This document shows, piece after piece, positions 17,685-27,416 of a stretch of DNA of 64,000 nt (position 1 is the first letter of the stretch; every line of letters starts with the position of its first letter). The notes under the pieces were generated by a model that saw nothing but the letters and a program-made list of their open reading frames with translations, was not told the DNA's origin and did no database searches. This stretch comes from Kistimonas asteriae (lineage in GTDB: Bacteria; Pseudomonadota; Gammaproteobacteria; Pseudomonadales; Endozoicomonadaceae), in assembly GCF_018263925.1 (NCBI RefSeq), contig NZ_JAEVHF010000008.1, positions 124,001 through 188,000 on the forward strand. The letters run 5' to 3'. A program made the translations under genes and the position numbers.

Positions 17685-18488
17685 ATGATTACGGTGTCAG
17701 AGTTGGCGGTCTATCCCATTAAATCCTGTCGGCAGCGTGTGGTGACAGAGCGGTTTGTCGATGCGTTTGGGTTCCGTGGTGATCGCCGCTGGATGGTGGT
17801 GGACAAAAGCGGGAAGTTCATTACTCAGCGGCAATACCCACGACTGGTATTGGTGACGGTTGAGGAGCAGGACACCGGTATTGTGGTGTCTGCAGAGGGG
17901 ATGACACCTCTGCCGATAGCTACGCCGGCTGCCTGCGATGAAGCGTCTCTCTCTGTACTGGTATGGAAGGATGAATGTCAGGCTGTCAGTGCGGGAGAGG
18001 ATGCGGACGAATGGTTCAGCCGTTTCTTGGGTGTTGAATGCCGGTTGGTCTGGATGCCGGATACTTTTCTTCGTCAGGTGGATAGGGCCTATGCATCAAA
18101 AGGGGATCAAGTGTCCTTTGCAGATGGTTTTTCCTTCCTGCTGATTTCAGACGCATCACTGGCGGCACTGAATGAACGACTGGACATCCCCGTGCCCATG
18201 CGCCGATTTCGGCCCAACATCGTCGTGAGTGGATGTGATCCTCATGAAGAAGACCAGTGGGACAGAATCCGTATTGGTGATATCGAATTCAGCGTAGTAA
18301 AACCCTGCAGTCGCTGTGTCATGACAACCGTTGATACCCAGCTAGGTGTAAAAACCGGTCAACCGTTACGCACGCTGGCGTCGTATCGACGGAATGGCAA
18401 TTCGATCCTGTTCGGCCAGAATCTGATTCACCATGGGCAGGGATCGCTTGCTGCAGGAATGACGGTTGAGGTCTTAAAACATGAATAA
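17685..18488 (+). CDS. MOSC domain protein, YcbX/mARC-like
   Basis: A 267-residue protein with an N-terminal MOSC_N beta-barrel (VSELAVYPIKSCRQRVV, GDRRWMVVD) and a C-terminal MOSC domain (about 130-267) containing RRFRPNIVVSG and the conserved Cys in KPCSRCVMTTVDT. This family binds molybdenum cofactor and reduces N-hydroxylated compounds; E. coli YcbX additionally has a ferredoxin domain, absent here, so an external electron donor would be needed. The start is the ATG at 17685; an upstream TTG adds four residues. Standalone gene, divergent from the efflux operon. Confidence 0.85.
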   Translation: MITVSELAVYPIKSCRQRVVTERFVDAFGFRGDRRWMVVDKSGKFITQRQYPRLVLVTVEEQDTGIVVSAEGMTPLPIATPAACDEASLSVLVWKDECQAVSAGEDADEWFSRFLGVECRLVWMPDTFLRQVDRAYASKGDQVSFADGFSFLLISDASLAALNERLDIPVPMRRFRPNIVVSGCDPHEEDQWDRIRIGDIEFSVVKPCSRCVMTTVDTQLGVKTGQPLRTLASYRRNGNSILFGQNLIHHGQGSLAAGMTVEVLKHE

Positions 18489-18652
18489 TATACAATCATA
18501 TATCTTGTTTTATGGCACGTTGATACACCTGAAATATCGACGTTTGATGACATTGATCATGCCGAATACGGGAATATACCTACGCCAATCGTAGCGTCGG
18601 ATTGATATAACAGTCCCAAGCCATTGTCGTAGTCATAAAACAGGAATGGATT

Positions 18653-20110
18653 GTGTCTGATATCAAACAGTTAGAACCCACCAGGATCTGGGGACATTTC
18701 AGTGACCTGTGCCAGATTCCACGTCCATCCGGTCAGGAAGAGCAGGTTAGAGATCACATCGTCGCACTGGCGGAGCGCCTGGGTCTTGAGAGCTATGTCG
18801 ATGAAGTGGGTAACCTGATTGTCAGGAAACCTGCTACTGCAGGTATGGAGAATCGTACCGGCGTAATTCTCCAGAGCCATTTGGACATGGTCCCCCAGAA
18901 AAATGCGGATACCGATCATGATTTCAGCCGTGATCCCATCAAAGCCTACATTGATGGCGAATGGGTAACTGCTGCTGGCACCACGCTGGGTGCTGATAAT
19001 GGTATGGGCATTGCCGCTACGCTGGCGATTCTACAAGCCACAGATATCTCTCATGGTCCCGTTGAGGCACTGTTTACCATTGATGAAGAACGTTCAATGG
19101 TTGGCGCCGAAGCCCTCAAATCCGGTGTTTTGCAGGGCAAAATCCTCATCAACCTGGATACCGAGGAAGAGGGTGAAGTTTACGTCGGTTGCGCCGGCGG
19201 CGTTGATGTACTGGCAGATGCCACTTACACCGAAGAAACCCCTGCCGCCGATACGCAGTGGCGTAAGCTGACCATTAAGGGCCTGAAGGGCGGGCATTCC
19301 GGCTGTGATATTCATTTGCAGCGCGGCAATGCCAGCAAACTGATGATCCGCATGCTCAAGCAAATGCAAACCCTTGGTGTGCGTATTGTCAGCTTTGAAG
19401 GTGGCAACCTCAGCAATGCGATTCCCCGTGAGTGCTTTGCGACTGTCGCTATTCCTGCGGATCAGTCAGACGTCTTTGATGGGCTGTTTGACAAGATGGC
19501 CGCTGTTTTCGGTAACGAGCTACAGGCTGTTGAACCAGGCCTTATCATGCTGGCCGAAGAAACCGAAGCCAAGGCCCAGTTCATGGCTGAGCAAGATCAG
19601 CTTCGCTGGCTTGATACCCTGGATGCTTGCCCTCATGGCGTCGACCGCATGAGTGACAGCGTGCCTGGCGTTGTTGAAACCTCCAATAATCTCGCCATTG
19701 TGACTATTGCTGATGGCAAGATCCATGCGGCCTGCTTTGCCAGAAGCTTGATTGACAGTGCGACTGAGAATATGGGGCACCGTCTTTGCGGCCTGTTCCG
19801 TATGGCTGGTGCTGAAGCCCGCATGGTCGGCATGTTCCCGGGCTGGCAGCCCGACGTATCCTCTGCCATGCTGGTAACCATGAAGGAAACCCATGAGACG
19901 TTGTTCGGTAATGCGCCGGAAGTCAAGGTGATTCATGCGGGGCTTGAGTGCGGCATTCTGGGTGCCACCTATCCTGAGTGGGATATGGTATCCATTGGTC
20001 CAACCATTGTGTTCCCTCATTCACCCGATGAAAAGGTTCACATTGAGAGTGTGAGCCGATTCTGGCAGTGGCTGCAGGCGGCGCTGGGCGCTGTCCCTGA
20101 AGCGGTCTGA
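18653..20110 (+). CDS. pepD: Aminoacyl-histidine dipeptidase (cytosol nonspecific dipeptidase)
   Basis: A 485-residue M20C metallopeptidase, the normal PepD length. Metal-site motifs are in order: LQSHLDMVPQ (His, Asp), TTLGADNGMGIA (bridging Asp), TIDEERSMVGAE (catalytic Glu pair), NLDTEEEGE, GGHSGCDIHLQRGNA in the lid domain, and a late HAGLECG near the C-terminus. It cleaves Xaa-His and other dipeptides in the cytoplasm. Start is a GTG with AGGA 8 nt upstream. It is followed 71 nt later by sdaA, which could pair peptide breakdown with serine catabolism. Confidence 0.94.
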   Translation: MSDIKQLEPTRIWGHFSDLCQIPRPSGQEEQVRDHIVALAERLGLESYVDEVGNLIVRKPATAGMENRTGVILQSHLDMVPQKNADTDHDFSRDPIKAYIDGEWVTAAGTTLGADNGMGIAATLAILQATDISHGPVEALFTIDEERSMVGAEALKSGVLQGKILINLDTEEEGEVYVGCAGGVDVLADATYTEETPAADTQWRKLTIKGLKGGHSGCDIHLQRGNASKLMIRMLKQMQTLGVRIVSFEGGNLSNAIPRECFATVAIPADQSDVFDGLFDKMAAVFGNELQAVEPGLIMLAEETEAKAQFMAEQDQLRWLDTLDACPHGVDRMSDSVPGVVETSNNLAIVTIADGKIHAACFARSLIDSATENMGHRLCGLFRMAGAEARMVGMFPGWQPDVSSAMLVTMKETHETLFGNAPEVKVIHAGLECGILGATYPEWDMVSIGPTIVFPHSPDEKVHIESVSRFWQWLQAALGAVPEAV

Positions 20111-20181
20111 TAGCTCAAACGTCTCAAAGGCTGCCAGGGACGGCGGTCAACAATCATAACAATTGGTATGCAGGACAACCT

Positions 20182-21552
20182 ATGACCCTCAGTGTGTTTG
20201 ATTTGTTCAAGATCGGAATAGGGCCCTCCAGTTCTCATACCGTCGGACCCATGAAAGCAGCCTGCCAGTTTGTTCGTACGATTGCGTTGGACGATGTAAC
20301 GAGGATACGTGTGGAACTCTACGGGGCTTTGGCATTGACCGGCACAGGACATGCCACTGACCAGGCCGTCATACTCGGTCTCATGGGAGAAATGCCAGAA
20401 TCCATTAATCCTGACACGGCTCATGATCGTTATCTAACGGTTTGTAATGATGAGCGATTGTGTCTGCCCAATCAGCGACAGCTTAGCTTCAATAAGACGT
20501 CCGACATCATTTTCAATAATACGCCATTACCTGAACACCCCAATGGCCTGCGTTTGCTGGCATTCAATCAGCAGGGTGTCACAGTAGGTGATCAGACTTG
20601 GTTTTCCGTGGGAGGTGGCTTCATTGTTTCAGCCACAGAAATCCAGTGTGCAGACAATGTTCAGGTATTGGGTGTTAAAAGTATCCCATATCCTTTTGAT
20701 TCTGCAGAAGAATTATTAAGCAAATGTCTTACTTATAATTTATCCGTCGCTCAGCTGATGATGGCCAATGAAATCGCCCTGCAGGGTGACAGTGATAAAG
20801 TTCAGCAAGGTTTGAGAGACCTGTGGTGTGTCATGGACAGCTGCATTGAACGGGGGTGTCGAACCGAGGGAATATTACCTGGTGGTCTCGATGTGAAGCG
20901 CCGCGCCGCCGGTCTTTATCAGGAGCTGAGCAATGCAGGCAGTGATGCAGCTGATCCGCTACTGGCGATTGACTGGGTGAGCCTGTTTGCCCTTGCAGTG
21001 AATGAAGAAAATGCAGCCGGTGGCAGGGTGGTTACCGCACCGACCAATGGCGCTGCCGGCGTTATACCGGCCGTCATTGCCTACTATATGCGTTTCATTA
21101 ATGGGGCTGACGAACAAGGGCTGTTTGACTTCATGCTCACCGCTGCAGCGATTGGGATGCTCTACAAGAAAAATGCCTCCATTTCAGCGGCTGAGGTTGG
21201 TTGCCAGGGGGAAATCGGTGTTGCCTGCTCCATGGCTGCGGCCGGCATGACAGCTGTACTCGGTGGAAGCGTAGAGCAGATTGAGAATGCCGCGGAAATA
21301 GGGATGGAACATAACCTAGGTATGACCTGTGATCCGATCGCAGGGCTGGTACAGATACCCTGCATTGAACGCAACACCATGGGCGCTGTCAAAGCCATCA
21401 ATGCTGCACGCCTGGCGTTGCGGGGGGACGGTTCGCATCGGGTGACCCTGGATGAAGTCATAGAAACCATGCATCAGACTGGTATGGATATGCAGAGTAA
21501 CTATAAGGAAACAGCATTGGGCGGGCTGGCGGTTAACGTTATTCTCTGCTGA
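20182..21552 (+). CDS. sdaA: L-serine dehydratase (4Fe-4S type)
   Basis: A 456-residue single-chain enzyme converting L-serine to pyruvate and ammonia. The N-terminal beta domain starts [21 protein letters not shown]. The C-terminal catalytic domain has [14 protein letters not shown] and [16 protein letters not shown]. The Fe-S cysteines are at that GCQG segment and at C383 and C394 ([12 protein letters not shown], then IERN). The C-terminal residue is Cys, as in the type II enzyme whose tail Cys occupies the active site. Length agrees with SdaA (about 455). An AGGA site precedes the ATG. Confidence 0.95.
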   Translation: MTLSVFDLFKIGIGPSSSHTVGPMKAACQFVRTIALDDVTRIRVELYGALALTGTGHATDQAVILGLMGEMPESINPDTAHDRYLTVCNDERLCLPNQRQLSFNKTSDIIFNNTPLPEHPNGLRLLAFNQQGVTVGDQTWFSVGGGFIVSATEIQCADNVQVLGVKSIPYPFDSAEELLSKCLTYNLSVAQLMMANEIALQGDSDKVQQGLRDLWCVMDSCIERGCRTEGILPGGLDVKRRAAGLYQELSNAGSDAADPLLAIDWVSLFALAVNEENAAGGRVVTAPTNGAAGVIPAVIAYYMRFINGADEQGLFDFMLTAAAIGMLYKKNASISAAEVGCQGEIGVACSMAAAGMTAVLGGSVEQIENAAEIGMEHNLGMTCDPIAGLVQIPCIERNTMGAVKAINAARLALRGDGSHRVTLDEVIETMHQTGMDMQSNYKETALGGLAVNVILC

Positions 21553-21592
21553 ACTTCGATAAATCCATATAAAATATGTTCAAATAAACTAC

Positions 21593-21619
21593 TTGCCATA
21601 CGTTGAAAAAGTGTATAAT
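21593..21619 (+). promoter_or_regulatory. Probable sigma70 promoter of the coiled-coil gene
   Basis: TTGCCA at 21593 and a perfect TATAAT at 21614 with a short 15-bp spacer, followed by a GC-rich discriminator (GCCGCGC). It would start transcription near 21626, about 115 nt before the ATG at 21742. Confidence 0.5.
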
Positions 21620-21741
21620 GCCGCGCTCTGACAGTTTCCTTGCGTCCAGTTTCTTCCAAGCTGGCCTATAAACGTCATATTGATATCAATAGATAGACAG
21701 TAAAAACGCTGCCTGTTCGCCAAGAGGTTGAGGTACTTTCA

Positions 21742-22134
21742 ATGGAAACATCCACCGCAGGAGGAAATCCTATCATTTCAGAAGAACAAGCGCTCGTCGA
21801 GCAACGCAGACTTGAGGCGTTGTTGGAAATTACCTCCACACACAATAAGGAAGTACAGGGTCTGAAATCCCAGCTGGAAGCGGCTGAGAAGAACGTCCTG
21901 AAATTTTCAGTGCAGGCCAAGAGTCTGGATGGTGAAATTAAGAGCCTGCGTGCCCAGAATCCTGATCGCATGAAAAAGCAGGTTAAGCGTCTGCAGGAGC
22001 AGAATCGCGTTTTGACCGCTGAAAACAATACCCTTAAGAGCAAGCAAAAACAGCTGCAGCAGCAGGTTCAAAACCTGACGCTTGAACTGGAAAAGGCCCA
22101 GGCCGAACAGAAGAAAGAAGAAGCTGTCAGCTGA
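21742..22134 (+). CDS. Small coiled-coil protein of unknown function
   Basis: A 130-residue highly charged protein that is almost wholly coiled coil from about residue 15 to 125: heptads are obvious in LEALLEITSTHNKEVQGLKSQ, AKSLDGEIKSLRAQN, RLQEQNRVLTAENNTLKSKQ and QQQVQNLTLELEKAQ. There is no signal peptide, transmembrane segment or other domain. GAGG lies 10 nt before the ATG and a good promoter is upstream. I do not recognise a family; the leucine-zipper-like heptads suggest a homo-oligomer. Confidence 0.75.
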   Translation: METSTAGGNPIISEEQALVEQRRLEALLEITSTHNKEVQGLKSQLEAAEKNVLKFSVQAKSLDGEIKSLRAQNPDRMKKQVKRLQEQNRVLTAENNTLKSKQKQLQQQVQNLTLELEKAQAEQKKEEAVS

Positions 22135-22318
22135 TTGTGTTCTATCCGCTAACTGCAGGGACAGATGATTATTCAATGCTGGACAAGGTGTTAATCCCGG
22201 TGAATTCCTGATACTGAAAACCCTATCCGAGTAAGAGGAATGCTCCGCATCCTTTGCTAACAGGCACTTCATACTGTTTATTGAATTGTCAGAGTTCTGA
22301 CTCCCTGTCTGCTTTTCG

Positions 22319-22354
22319 CCCTGGTGATAGCATCGTCTGATACTATCACCAGGG
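22319..22354. terminator. Inverted repeat between convergent genes
   Basis: A perfect 12-bp stem (CCCTGGTGATAG / CTATCACCAGGG) around a 12-nt loop, 7 nt after the stop of the minus-strand DUF2288 gene. It lacks a T-run on either strand, so it is a probable but not canonical terminator. Confidence 0.5.
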
Positions 22355-22360
22355 TATCCA

Positions 22361-22687
22361 TTATTCGTCTACAGATCCGCCCGTTACGGGTTGAACCAAT
22401 ATCCAGGGGGCAATCACGACTGCCCATACTGTTGCGTGCTGCTCATACCAGTTTCGAGCGTCATCGTCGCTTACACCGCCTAACAGACCATCACTCATCC
22501 ATCGTTGAATGGCCGTTTTATCATCTTCATGCATTGCCAGGGCGACATCGACGAGATCAAGCCCATGGTGAACATGTAGTGTCGTACCACTGGCGAAGAA
22601 ACGCTGCAGGTCATGCCAGGGGATTTTGGCGGTTTCCTGGTTGATCACGGTCTTAGGGTCGATGTTGGAATGAGATTCTTGCTGCAT
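22361..22687 (-). CDS. DUF2288 family protein
   Basis: A 108-residue soluble protein. The segment INQETAKIPWHDLQRFFASG, VHHGLDLVDVALAMHEDD and WMSDGLLGGVSDDDARNW is the DUF2288 signature. The family is short and of unknown function. AGGAG precedes the ATG by 7 nt. Single gene, convergent with the coiled-coil gene. Confidence 0.82.
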   Translation of the reverse strand: MQQESHSNIDPKTVINQETAKIPWHDLQRFFASGTTLHVHHGLDLVDVALAMHEDDKTAIQRWMSDGLLGGVSDDDARNWYEQHATVWAVVIAPWILVQPVTGGSVDE

Positions 22688-22820
22688 GCTGACTCCTGGG
22701 AAGGGGATCTGGCAGGCAATTTTACCGGATTAACCCAGGAATCAGCAGTGTTTTGAGGAGGAAACCGCATGGAATGCTTAATGTCCATGCGGTTCAGAGT
22801 GATCTGTCATCAGGTAAGCA

Positions 22821-24530
22821 TTATTGCTTCCACTGCCATTGCTGATTATTGCCACCATGGAACTGCCAGATGCCGACACCGCCGCCTTGTGCTGTCCGAT
22901 AGGCATCAATCACCTTTTTGGCGTTTTGGGTGCTGCGAATAAACCTGCCATCCTTGATCCAGCGCTGATTGTCGCCCCCGTGGCAGTCCCAGACAATTAA
23001 TCGGGTTCCGTTCAGAACCCCCATACCGTCGAGACAACGGTTCGGATTTTCCCGGTTCCTGATGCTGCCTTCTGCGGTGAACTGCCAGTATTGACTGTCG
23101 GTGCCGTCACAGGCTTCCAGGCTGGTATGGGCCAGGTTAATCACACTGTTTCCATCCAGGCAGAGATCTTTCATGGTGATAGTCCGGTAGCCATCACTCT
23201 CCACGGGCTCTTTTGAAGGCAGGGGGAAGGAGAAATGACCTTCCACCGGGAAGTGGTCGGAAAGATCCCAGTCGCCCCAGAGGCTTGCATCAATACTCCG
23301 CGGTGTAAGCAGCGCATTGGTGCTGTCCAGTGGCTGAAGATGGCGGTTGCTGTAAAGCACGTAATCCAGGTATTCCCGATAGTTTGAGGCCCACTTGTTG
23401 ACGTGGCCGTCATAGCTGTAGGGGTAAGCACCCGTTGCCTGAGGTTCACTTGCATCGAGAATCGCCAGCATCTGGCTGTGTTCACCGGGGTAATTGAGCT
23501 TGTCAACGTTGAGATCACCGGCGATCAGAACGGGTTCAGAGGTCGGAATGTTTTGACTATCAATGAAATTCCTGAGTTGCTGCAGGTGCTCAGCCCTGAC
23601 GGCAACGTCTTCAGTGCCTGTATAGGCGTGGGTGTGGGTGCCGAAGAGATGGTAGCTGTTCCCCATTTTGTTGACCTTGGCATAGACCGCTCCCTTGGCA
23701 GCCAGGCATCCATCATTGATACAGCGGTCATAAACGGTTTGATCTTCCGCTTCAATGGGCCAGCGGCTGGCGATGAAAATGCCACCATCCTCCATTTTCC
23801 CGGTTTCATCAACAATACGGGTAAAGTAGGGGTACTCTTCATCCAAGCGATTAATAAAGTTCTGGCGCAAGGTGTTATCAAACAGTTCCTGAAAAACAAT
23901 CATGTCATAACCACTGACGGCATCCAGCATGGCGTCCAGGCGTTCAGCGGATTTTTTGGCAATCAGGCCCGGTAATAAAATCCAGGTGTTGTAGGAGAGA
24001 ACCTTCAGCTTATCGCTGCTTTGAGGGGTGGGCTGCTGACGCTCATTGTGGATCACATAGTAAAGGTCATCACCGGAGGTTCTGGCTTTCTGGGAACGGA
24101 ATGCCAGGGTGCTCTGTTTGCCATCAAATACCAGTGATTGGCGGTGGATCTCGCGGTCATAAAACCACGACAGATCACCGTTGTCACTGGCGGCGCTCAG
24201 CCACATCTTGCTGAAGGTCAGGGTGCCTGTCAGCTTCTGTTGGAGAGTGATCTGGTTTTGGGCGCCGGAAACCCGGGTGTCCAGAAAATACGTCTTACCA
24301 TTTTTAATCCCTTCATCGCGATTCATGCGAAGTACCCGGCGGGTCGCCAGTGGCGGCACCTCAGCGGCAAGTTGTTCATAATGCTCGCCGGCGACCAGTG
24401 CCGTATCGCCCCGTACATGGGTTTCTATCTGCAGGGTTTCATAGGTATTGTTAGTGAGGTAAACATAACTTTCTGCAAAAGCACTACTGCTTAAGCAGAA
24501 CAGCAATAAGAACTGAAAGAGTCTTGTCAT
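22821..24530 (-). CDS. Secreted sphingomyelinase-like phosphodiesterase with ricin-type lectin domain
   Basis: A 569-residue protein starting with a signal peptide (MTRLFQFLLLFCLSSSAFA, cut before ES). An N-terminal beta region (about 20-170) precedes a DNase I-fold catalytic domain (about 175-435): VLSYNTWIL, VFQELFD (metal Glu), THTHAYTG, IAGDLNVDK and YLDYVL with terminal SDHFPVEGHF (catalytic His). This set fits bacterial neutral sphingomyelinase C. The C-terminal 120 residues are a ricin-B-type lectin with YWQF, NRCLDG, WDCHGG, QRW and QQWQW repeats. It probably acts outside the cell on host or phospholipid membranes. An upstream in-frame ATG (24617) would bury the signal peptide, so 24530 is chosen. 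Confidence 0.88.
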   Translation of the reverse strand: MTRLFQFLLLFCLSSSAFAESYVYLTNNTYETLQIETHVRGDTALVAGEHYEQLAAEVPPLATRRVLRMNRDEGIKNGKTYFLDTRVSGAQNQITLQQKLTGTLTFSKMWLSAASDNGDLSWFYDREIHRQSLVFDGKQSTLAFRSQKARTSGDDLYYVIHNERQQPTPQSSDKLKVLSYNTWILLPGLIAKKSAERLDAMLDAVSGYDMIVFQELFDNTLRQNFINRLDEEYPYFTRIVDETGKMEDGGIFIASRWPIEAEDQTVYDRCINDGCLAAKGAVYAKVNKMGNSYHLFGTHTHAYTGTEDVAVRAEHLQQLRNFIDSQNIPTSEPVLIAGDLNVDKLNYPGEHSQMLAILDASEPQATGAYPYSYDGHVNKWASNYREYLDYVLYSNRHLQPLDSTNALLTPRSIDASLWGDWDLSDHFPVEGHFSFPLPSKEPVESDGYRTITMKDLCLDGNSVINLAHTSLEACDGTDSQYWQFTAEGSIRNRENPNRCLDGMGVLNGTRLIVWDCHGGDNQRWIKDGRFIRSTQNAKKVIDAYRTAQGGGVGIWQFHGGNNQQWQWKQ

Positions 24531-24702
24531 AAAGGGTGGCCTATTAAAATTCGTTATTCTTTTGGCTGGGTCAGAATAGTGACAAGCTGCAGACGATTCA
24601 AGACTTATACTGGACATAGGAATAAGCAGTCTGTTGATTTAATGGCCATTGAGAACAAGTGAACATTTATTAATCTGATATCAACTTGCTTCCGGGGGAT
24701 CT

Positions 24703-25278
24703 ATGAATATATACGATATTGCGCGAAGCGCTGATGTGACTCGCTGGCATTCTGTTCCCTGTCACCGTTATCCTTCGATTGCTGAGCACTCATTCCTGGT
24801 CACGATGTACGCCTGTGCGCTGACGGATGCGGTGTATCCCGATATTTTGCCGGAGGAAAAGCTCGCGCTTGTTCAGTTCTGCCTGTGGCATGATATGCCG
24901 GAAACGTTGACAGGTGATCTGGCTACCCCCCTTAAGCGCCGACTGGAGGCCTCCTTTCCCAAAGGTGACAGCCCCATTGAAAAAATAGAAGAATCTCTCT
25001 GCCCTGAATACAAGCGCTATAAGCATCAATTGCCTGACCGTTTGAAGCGGATTGCCAAGCTGGCGGATATCATGGAAGCCATGAAATTTATCCGCAGCGA
25101 AGGGAAGGGTGGCGTCAGTCAACATATCTTTCAGGAACGCCAGAAAACCTTCAGTCAGTTGGTTAAGGATTCCATGACGCAATACCCCGAACTGCAATGG
25201 TCGGCTGCTGAAGCGTTGCTTGATGAGTTGTTAAACGGCACGCCCACCATGATTGATTTTGTTGATGCCTTTCAATAA
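24703..25278 (+). CDS. HD-domain 5'-deoxynucleotidase, YfbR-like
   Basis: A 191-residue HD phosphohydrolase, similar in length to YfbR (199). Metal ligands are in place: EH (H29), HD (63-64) and KLAD (D122), with ETLTGDL (E67, D72) as in YfbR. R14-W15 matches the YfbR Arg-Trp that sets deoxyribonucleoside-5'-monophosphate specificity. It would dephosphorylate dNMPs in the cytoplasm. GGGGGA lies 8 nt before the ATG. Gene is divergent from the sphingomyelinase-like gene and 65 nt before the SLC13 permease. Confidence 0.8.
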   Translation: MNIYDIARSADVTRWHSVPCHRYPSIAEHSFLVTMYACALTDAVYPDILPEEKLALVQFCLWHDMPETLTGDLATPLKRRLEASFPKGDSPIEKIEESLCPEYKRYKHQLPDRLKRIAKLADIMEAMKFIRSEGKGGVSQHIFQERQKTFSQLVKDSMTQYPELQWSAAEALLDELLNGTPTMIDFVDAFQ

Positions 25279-25343
25279 ACCACCTGAGTTATGACACGCT
25301 GCTAAAGTAATCTAAATAGGCAATGTGAAACCATGGATGGTTA

Positions 25344-27086
25344 ATGGAAACCTATTCCCAGCTTATGCCATGGATCAATGGCTCAGTCCTGGTGCTCGTA
25401 CTGGCGGCATTAATCAGCAATCTGTGGCGTGCGGGTCAAATTTTTGCCATGGCGCTGCTTTACTTCCTGTTTACCGGTCAGTTAGCCGTTGGTGAGGCAT
25501 TGGCCAATTTCGTTAATCCTGTGCTGATGACGCTGGTCTTGTTGTTGCTGGTTTCCATCGTTCTGGAAAAAAACCGATTTATCGAGATGGCCACTCGCCA
25601 CGCATTGGATTGTGGTTACCGTACGGCATTACTGCGTCTATGCACCATGACGGCGTTTCTATCCTCCATGCTCAATAATACCGCGATTGTTGCCGCCTTC
25701 ATGGGAAAGGTGGCTGGGCAAAAGCAGCATGCGGCTTCAAAGCTGTTGATTCCGCTTTCTTATAGCGCTATTGCCGGCGGTATGCTGACCTTGATTGGCA
25801 CCTCGACCAATCTCATTATTAACAGTTTTGTGGTGAATGCAGGTCTTGAGCCCCTTGAGTTTGGTGATTTTTTCAAGATCGGCGCACCGGTTGTCATGGC
25901 GGTGCTTTTCGTGTTGATCGCAACCGGCCAGTACATTTTGCCGGATAGTACCCAGTCCAGTGAGTCCTATAACAAGTTCCTGATGGAAGCGCGGGTCGAG
26001 GAAGGCTCTCCGTTGGTTGGCAAAAGTATCAAGGAAAACGGTTTTCGAGATCTGGAAAGTATCTTTCTTGTTGAAATGTGGCGGGAAGGTCGATTGATTA
26101 CACCTGTCCGACCCAATCGTCGTATACGCGCTAACGATATTTTGATCTTTAATGGTGATCCGAACTTTATTTCGGAACTGGACCGATTTTCTGGTCTGGC
26201 TTTGCTGACTGAAGAAGAGAGAATCCCGGTGGGTAACCTGACCGAGGTCGTCATTGCTTCCGGTTCGGATTTGGCGCGCAAGTTTGTCCGTAATCTGGGG
26301 TTACGCATACGTTATGATGCCGCCGTCGTAGCACTGAGCCGGGGGAATCAGGAATTAACCGGCAAATTGTCTAATGTTCGTCTTCAAGTGGGCGACCGTT
26401 TGCTATTGGCCACGGGAGAAGACTTCAGGGTCCTCAGTGAAGAGACAACCGATTTTCATATTCTACGAGAGCATGTGGCCAGTGGTAGCCTGGATACACG
26501 TAGCAGTGTAATCAGTATTTCCCTGTTTCTGTTTGCCCTGGCGGGTTCCATTATGGGGTTGTTTCCTCTTCTGGAAGGGCTGATCGGTATATTTATCATC
26601 TATCTGCTGGCTGATTATACCCGTTTGGAAGAACTGCGAAATCGTATTCCGTTTGAACTGATTGCGGTGATCGGCTCGGCACTGGGTATTGCGCAGGTCT
26701 TTACCAATGATGGTACCGTGCATGCTATCGCACAGAATGCCGCGGTTTACTTACAGGACTTTCAGCCGTGGGTTGTTATGGCGGGACTGTTCATTTTGAC
26801 GATGGTGTTGACTGAGGTCGTGACCAATAATGTCGCTGCAGCCTTGTCATTTCCTCTCGCTTTGGGGCTGGCTCAGGTATTGGGCGTTGACCCCGGCGCT
26901 TTTATTATGACCATTGCTTTTGCCGCCAGTTGCAGTTTTATGACCCCGGTGGGCTATCAGACAAACTTGATGGTATACAGTGCGGGTAACTATCAATTAA
27001 CCGATTATCTTCGCGCCGGATTCCCGGTCATGCTAGTTTATGCCTGCGTTTCTATTTCCATGATTTCCTGGTTTTACCTTTACTAG
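25344..27086 (+). CDS. SLC13/DASS-type permease with two RCK-C (TrkA-C) domains
   Basis: A 580-residue inner-membrane transporter. Hydrophobic segments flank a central cytoplasmic region (about 205-375) holding two TrkA-C domains (VEEGSPLVGKSIKENGFRDL; VVIASGSDLARKFVRNLGLR). The membrane domain carries the family's SNT-type motifs: LNNTAIVAAFM, LIGTSTNLIINSFV in the first half and VVTNNVAAALSFPLALGLA, TPVGYQTNLMVY in the second. Members carry sulfate, dicarboxylates or similar anions with Na+. Substrate cannot be read from sequence. No clear terminator follows before the 52-bp repeat at 27193. Confidence 0.87.
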   Translation: METYSQLMPWINGSVLVLVLAALISNLWRAGQIFAMALLYFLFTGQLAVGEALANFVNPVLMTLVLLLLVSIVLEKNRFIEMATRHALDCGYRTALLRLCTMTAFLSSMLNNTAIVAAFMGKVAGQKQHAASKLLIPLSYSAIAGGMLTLIGTSTNLIINSFVVNAGLEPLEFGDFFKIGAPVVMAVLFVLIATGQYILPDSTQSSESYNKFLMEARVEEGSPLVGKSIKENGFRDLESIFLVEMWREGRLITPVRPNRRIRANDILIFNGDPNFISELDRFSGLALLTEEERIPVGNLTEVVIASGSDLARKFVRNLGLRIRYDAAVVALSRGNQELTGKLSNVRLQVGDRLLLATGEDFRVLSEETTDFHILREHVASGSLDTRSSVISISLFLFALAGSIMGLFPLLEGLIGIFIIYLLADYTRLEELRNRIPFELIAVIGSALGIAQVFTNDGTVHAIAQNAAVYLQDFQPWVVMAGLFILTMVLTEVVTNNVAAALSFPLALGLAQVLGVDPGAFIMTIAFAASCSFMTPVGYQTNLMVYSAGNYQLTDYLRAGFPVMLVYACVSISMISWFYLY

Positions 27087-27192
27087 ATAGTTGCTTCAGA
27101 CCATATCTTGATTAAGTGGCTAATGTTTATAGCTATTTGTGCATGAACGACCACTGGGGCTTGAAGCACTCGCTTGGTTTGGTTTTTGGCAC

Positions 27193-27244
27193 AAAAAAAA
27201 CCCGCGTACTGGGGGAAGTATCGCGGGCTAAGACCATTAGGAGT
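27193..27244. repeat. 52-bp direct repeat, copy 1 (contains minus-strand intrinsic terminator)
   Basis: Identical to 29093-29144. It starts with A8, then CCCGCGTACT, loop GGGGGA, AGTATCGCGGG, then CTAAGACCATTAGGAGT. Read on the minus strand it is a GC-rich hairpin with one bulge followed by T8, a textbook intrinsic terminator, preceded by an ACTCCTAATGG segment. On the plus strand no T-run follows. It may be an attachment-site copy or the end of a small RNA. Confidence 0.95.
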
Positions 27245-27416
27245 CCGACAGGCACCCCTTGATATTACTGGTCAGAAAGATGAAGAATATGCATATGTAT
27301 AAAATATCTCGCAATTTATGTGTTGGGTTTGAATGTTGTATCTTGATATGCTTGATGGGTGTAACTTGCTGGGTTACGATTCGATTTTGAGAATGACATC
27401 ATATGGAATAACCCTA
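27245..27416. other. AT-rich leader of the HigA-like gene
   Basis: The wider gap 27087-27416 has no gene I can support besides repeat copy 1 at 27193. No HigB-like toxin is encoded upstream of the antitoxin in any frame I can read. A palindrome ATATGCATAT at 27287 is a possible antitoxin operator. On the minus strand, TTGCGA near 27315 and AT-rich sequence beyond could be a promoter for a short RNA ending at repeat copy 1. Confidence 0.4.
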
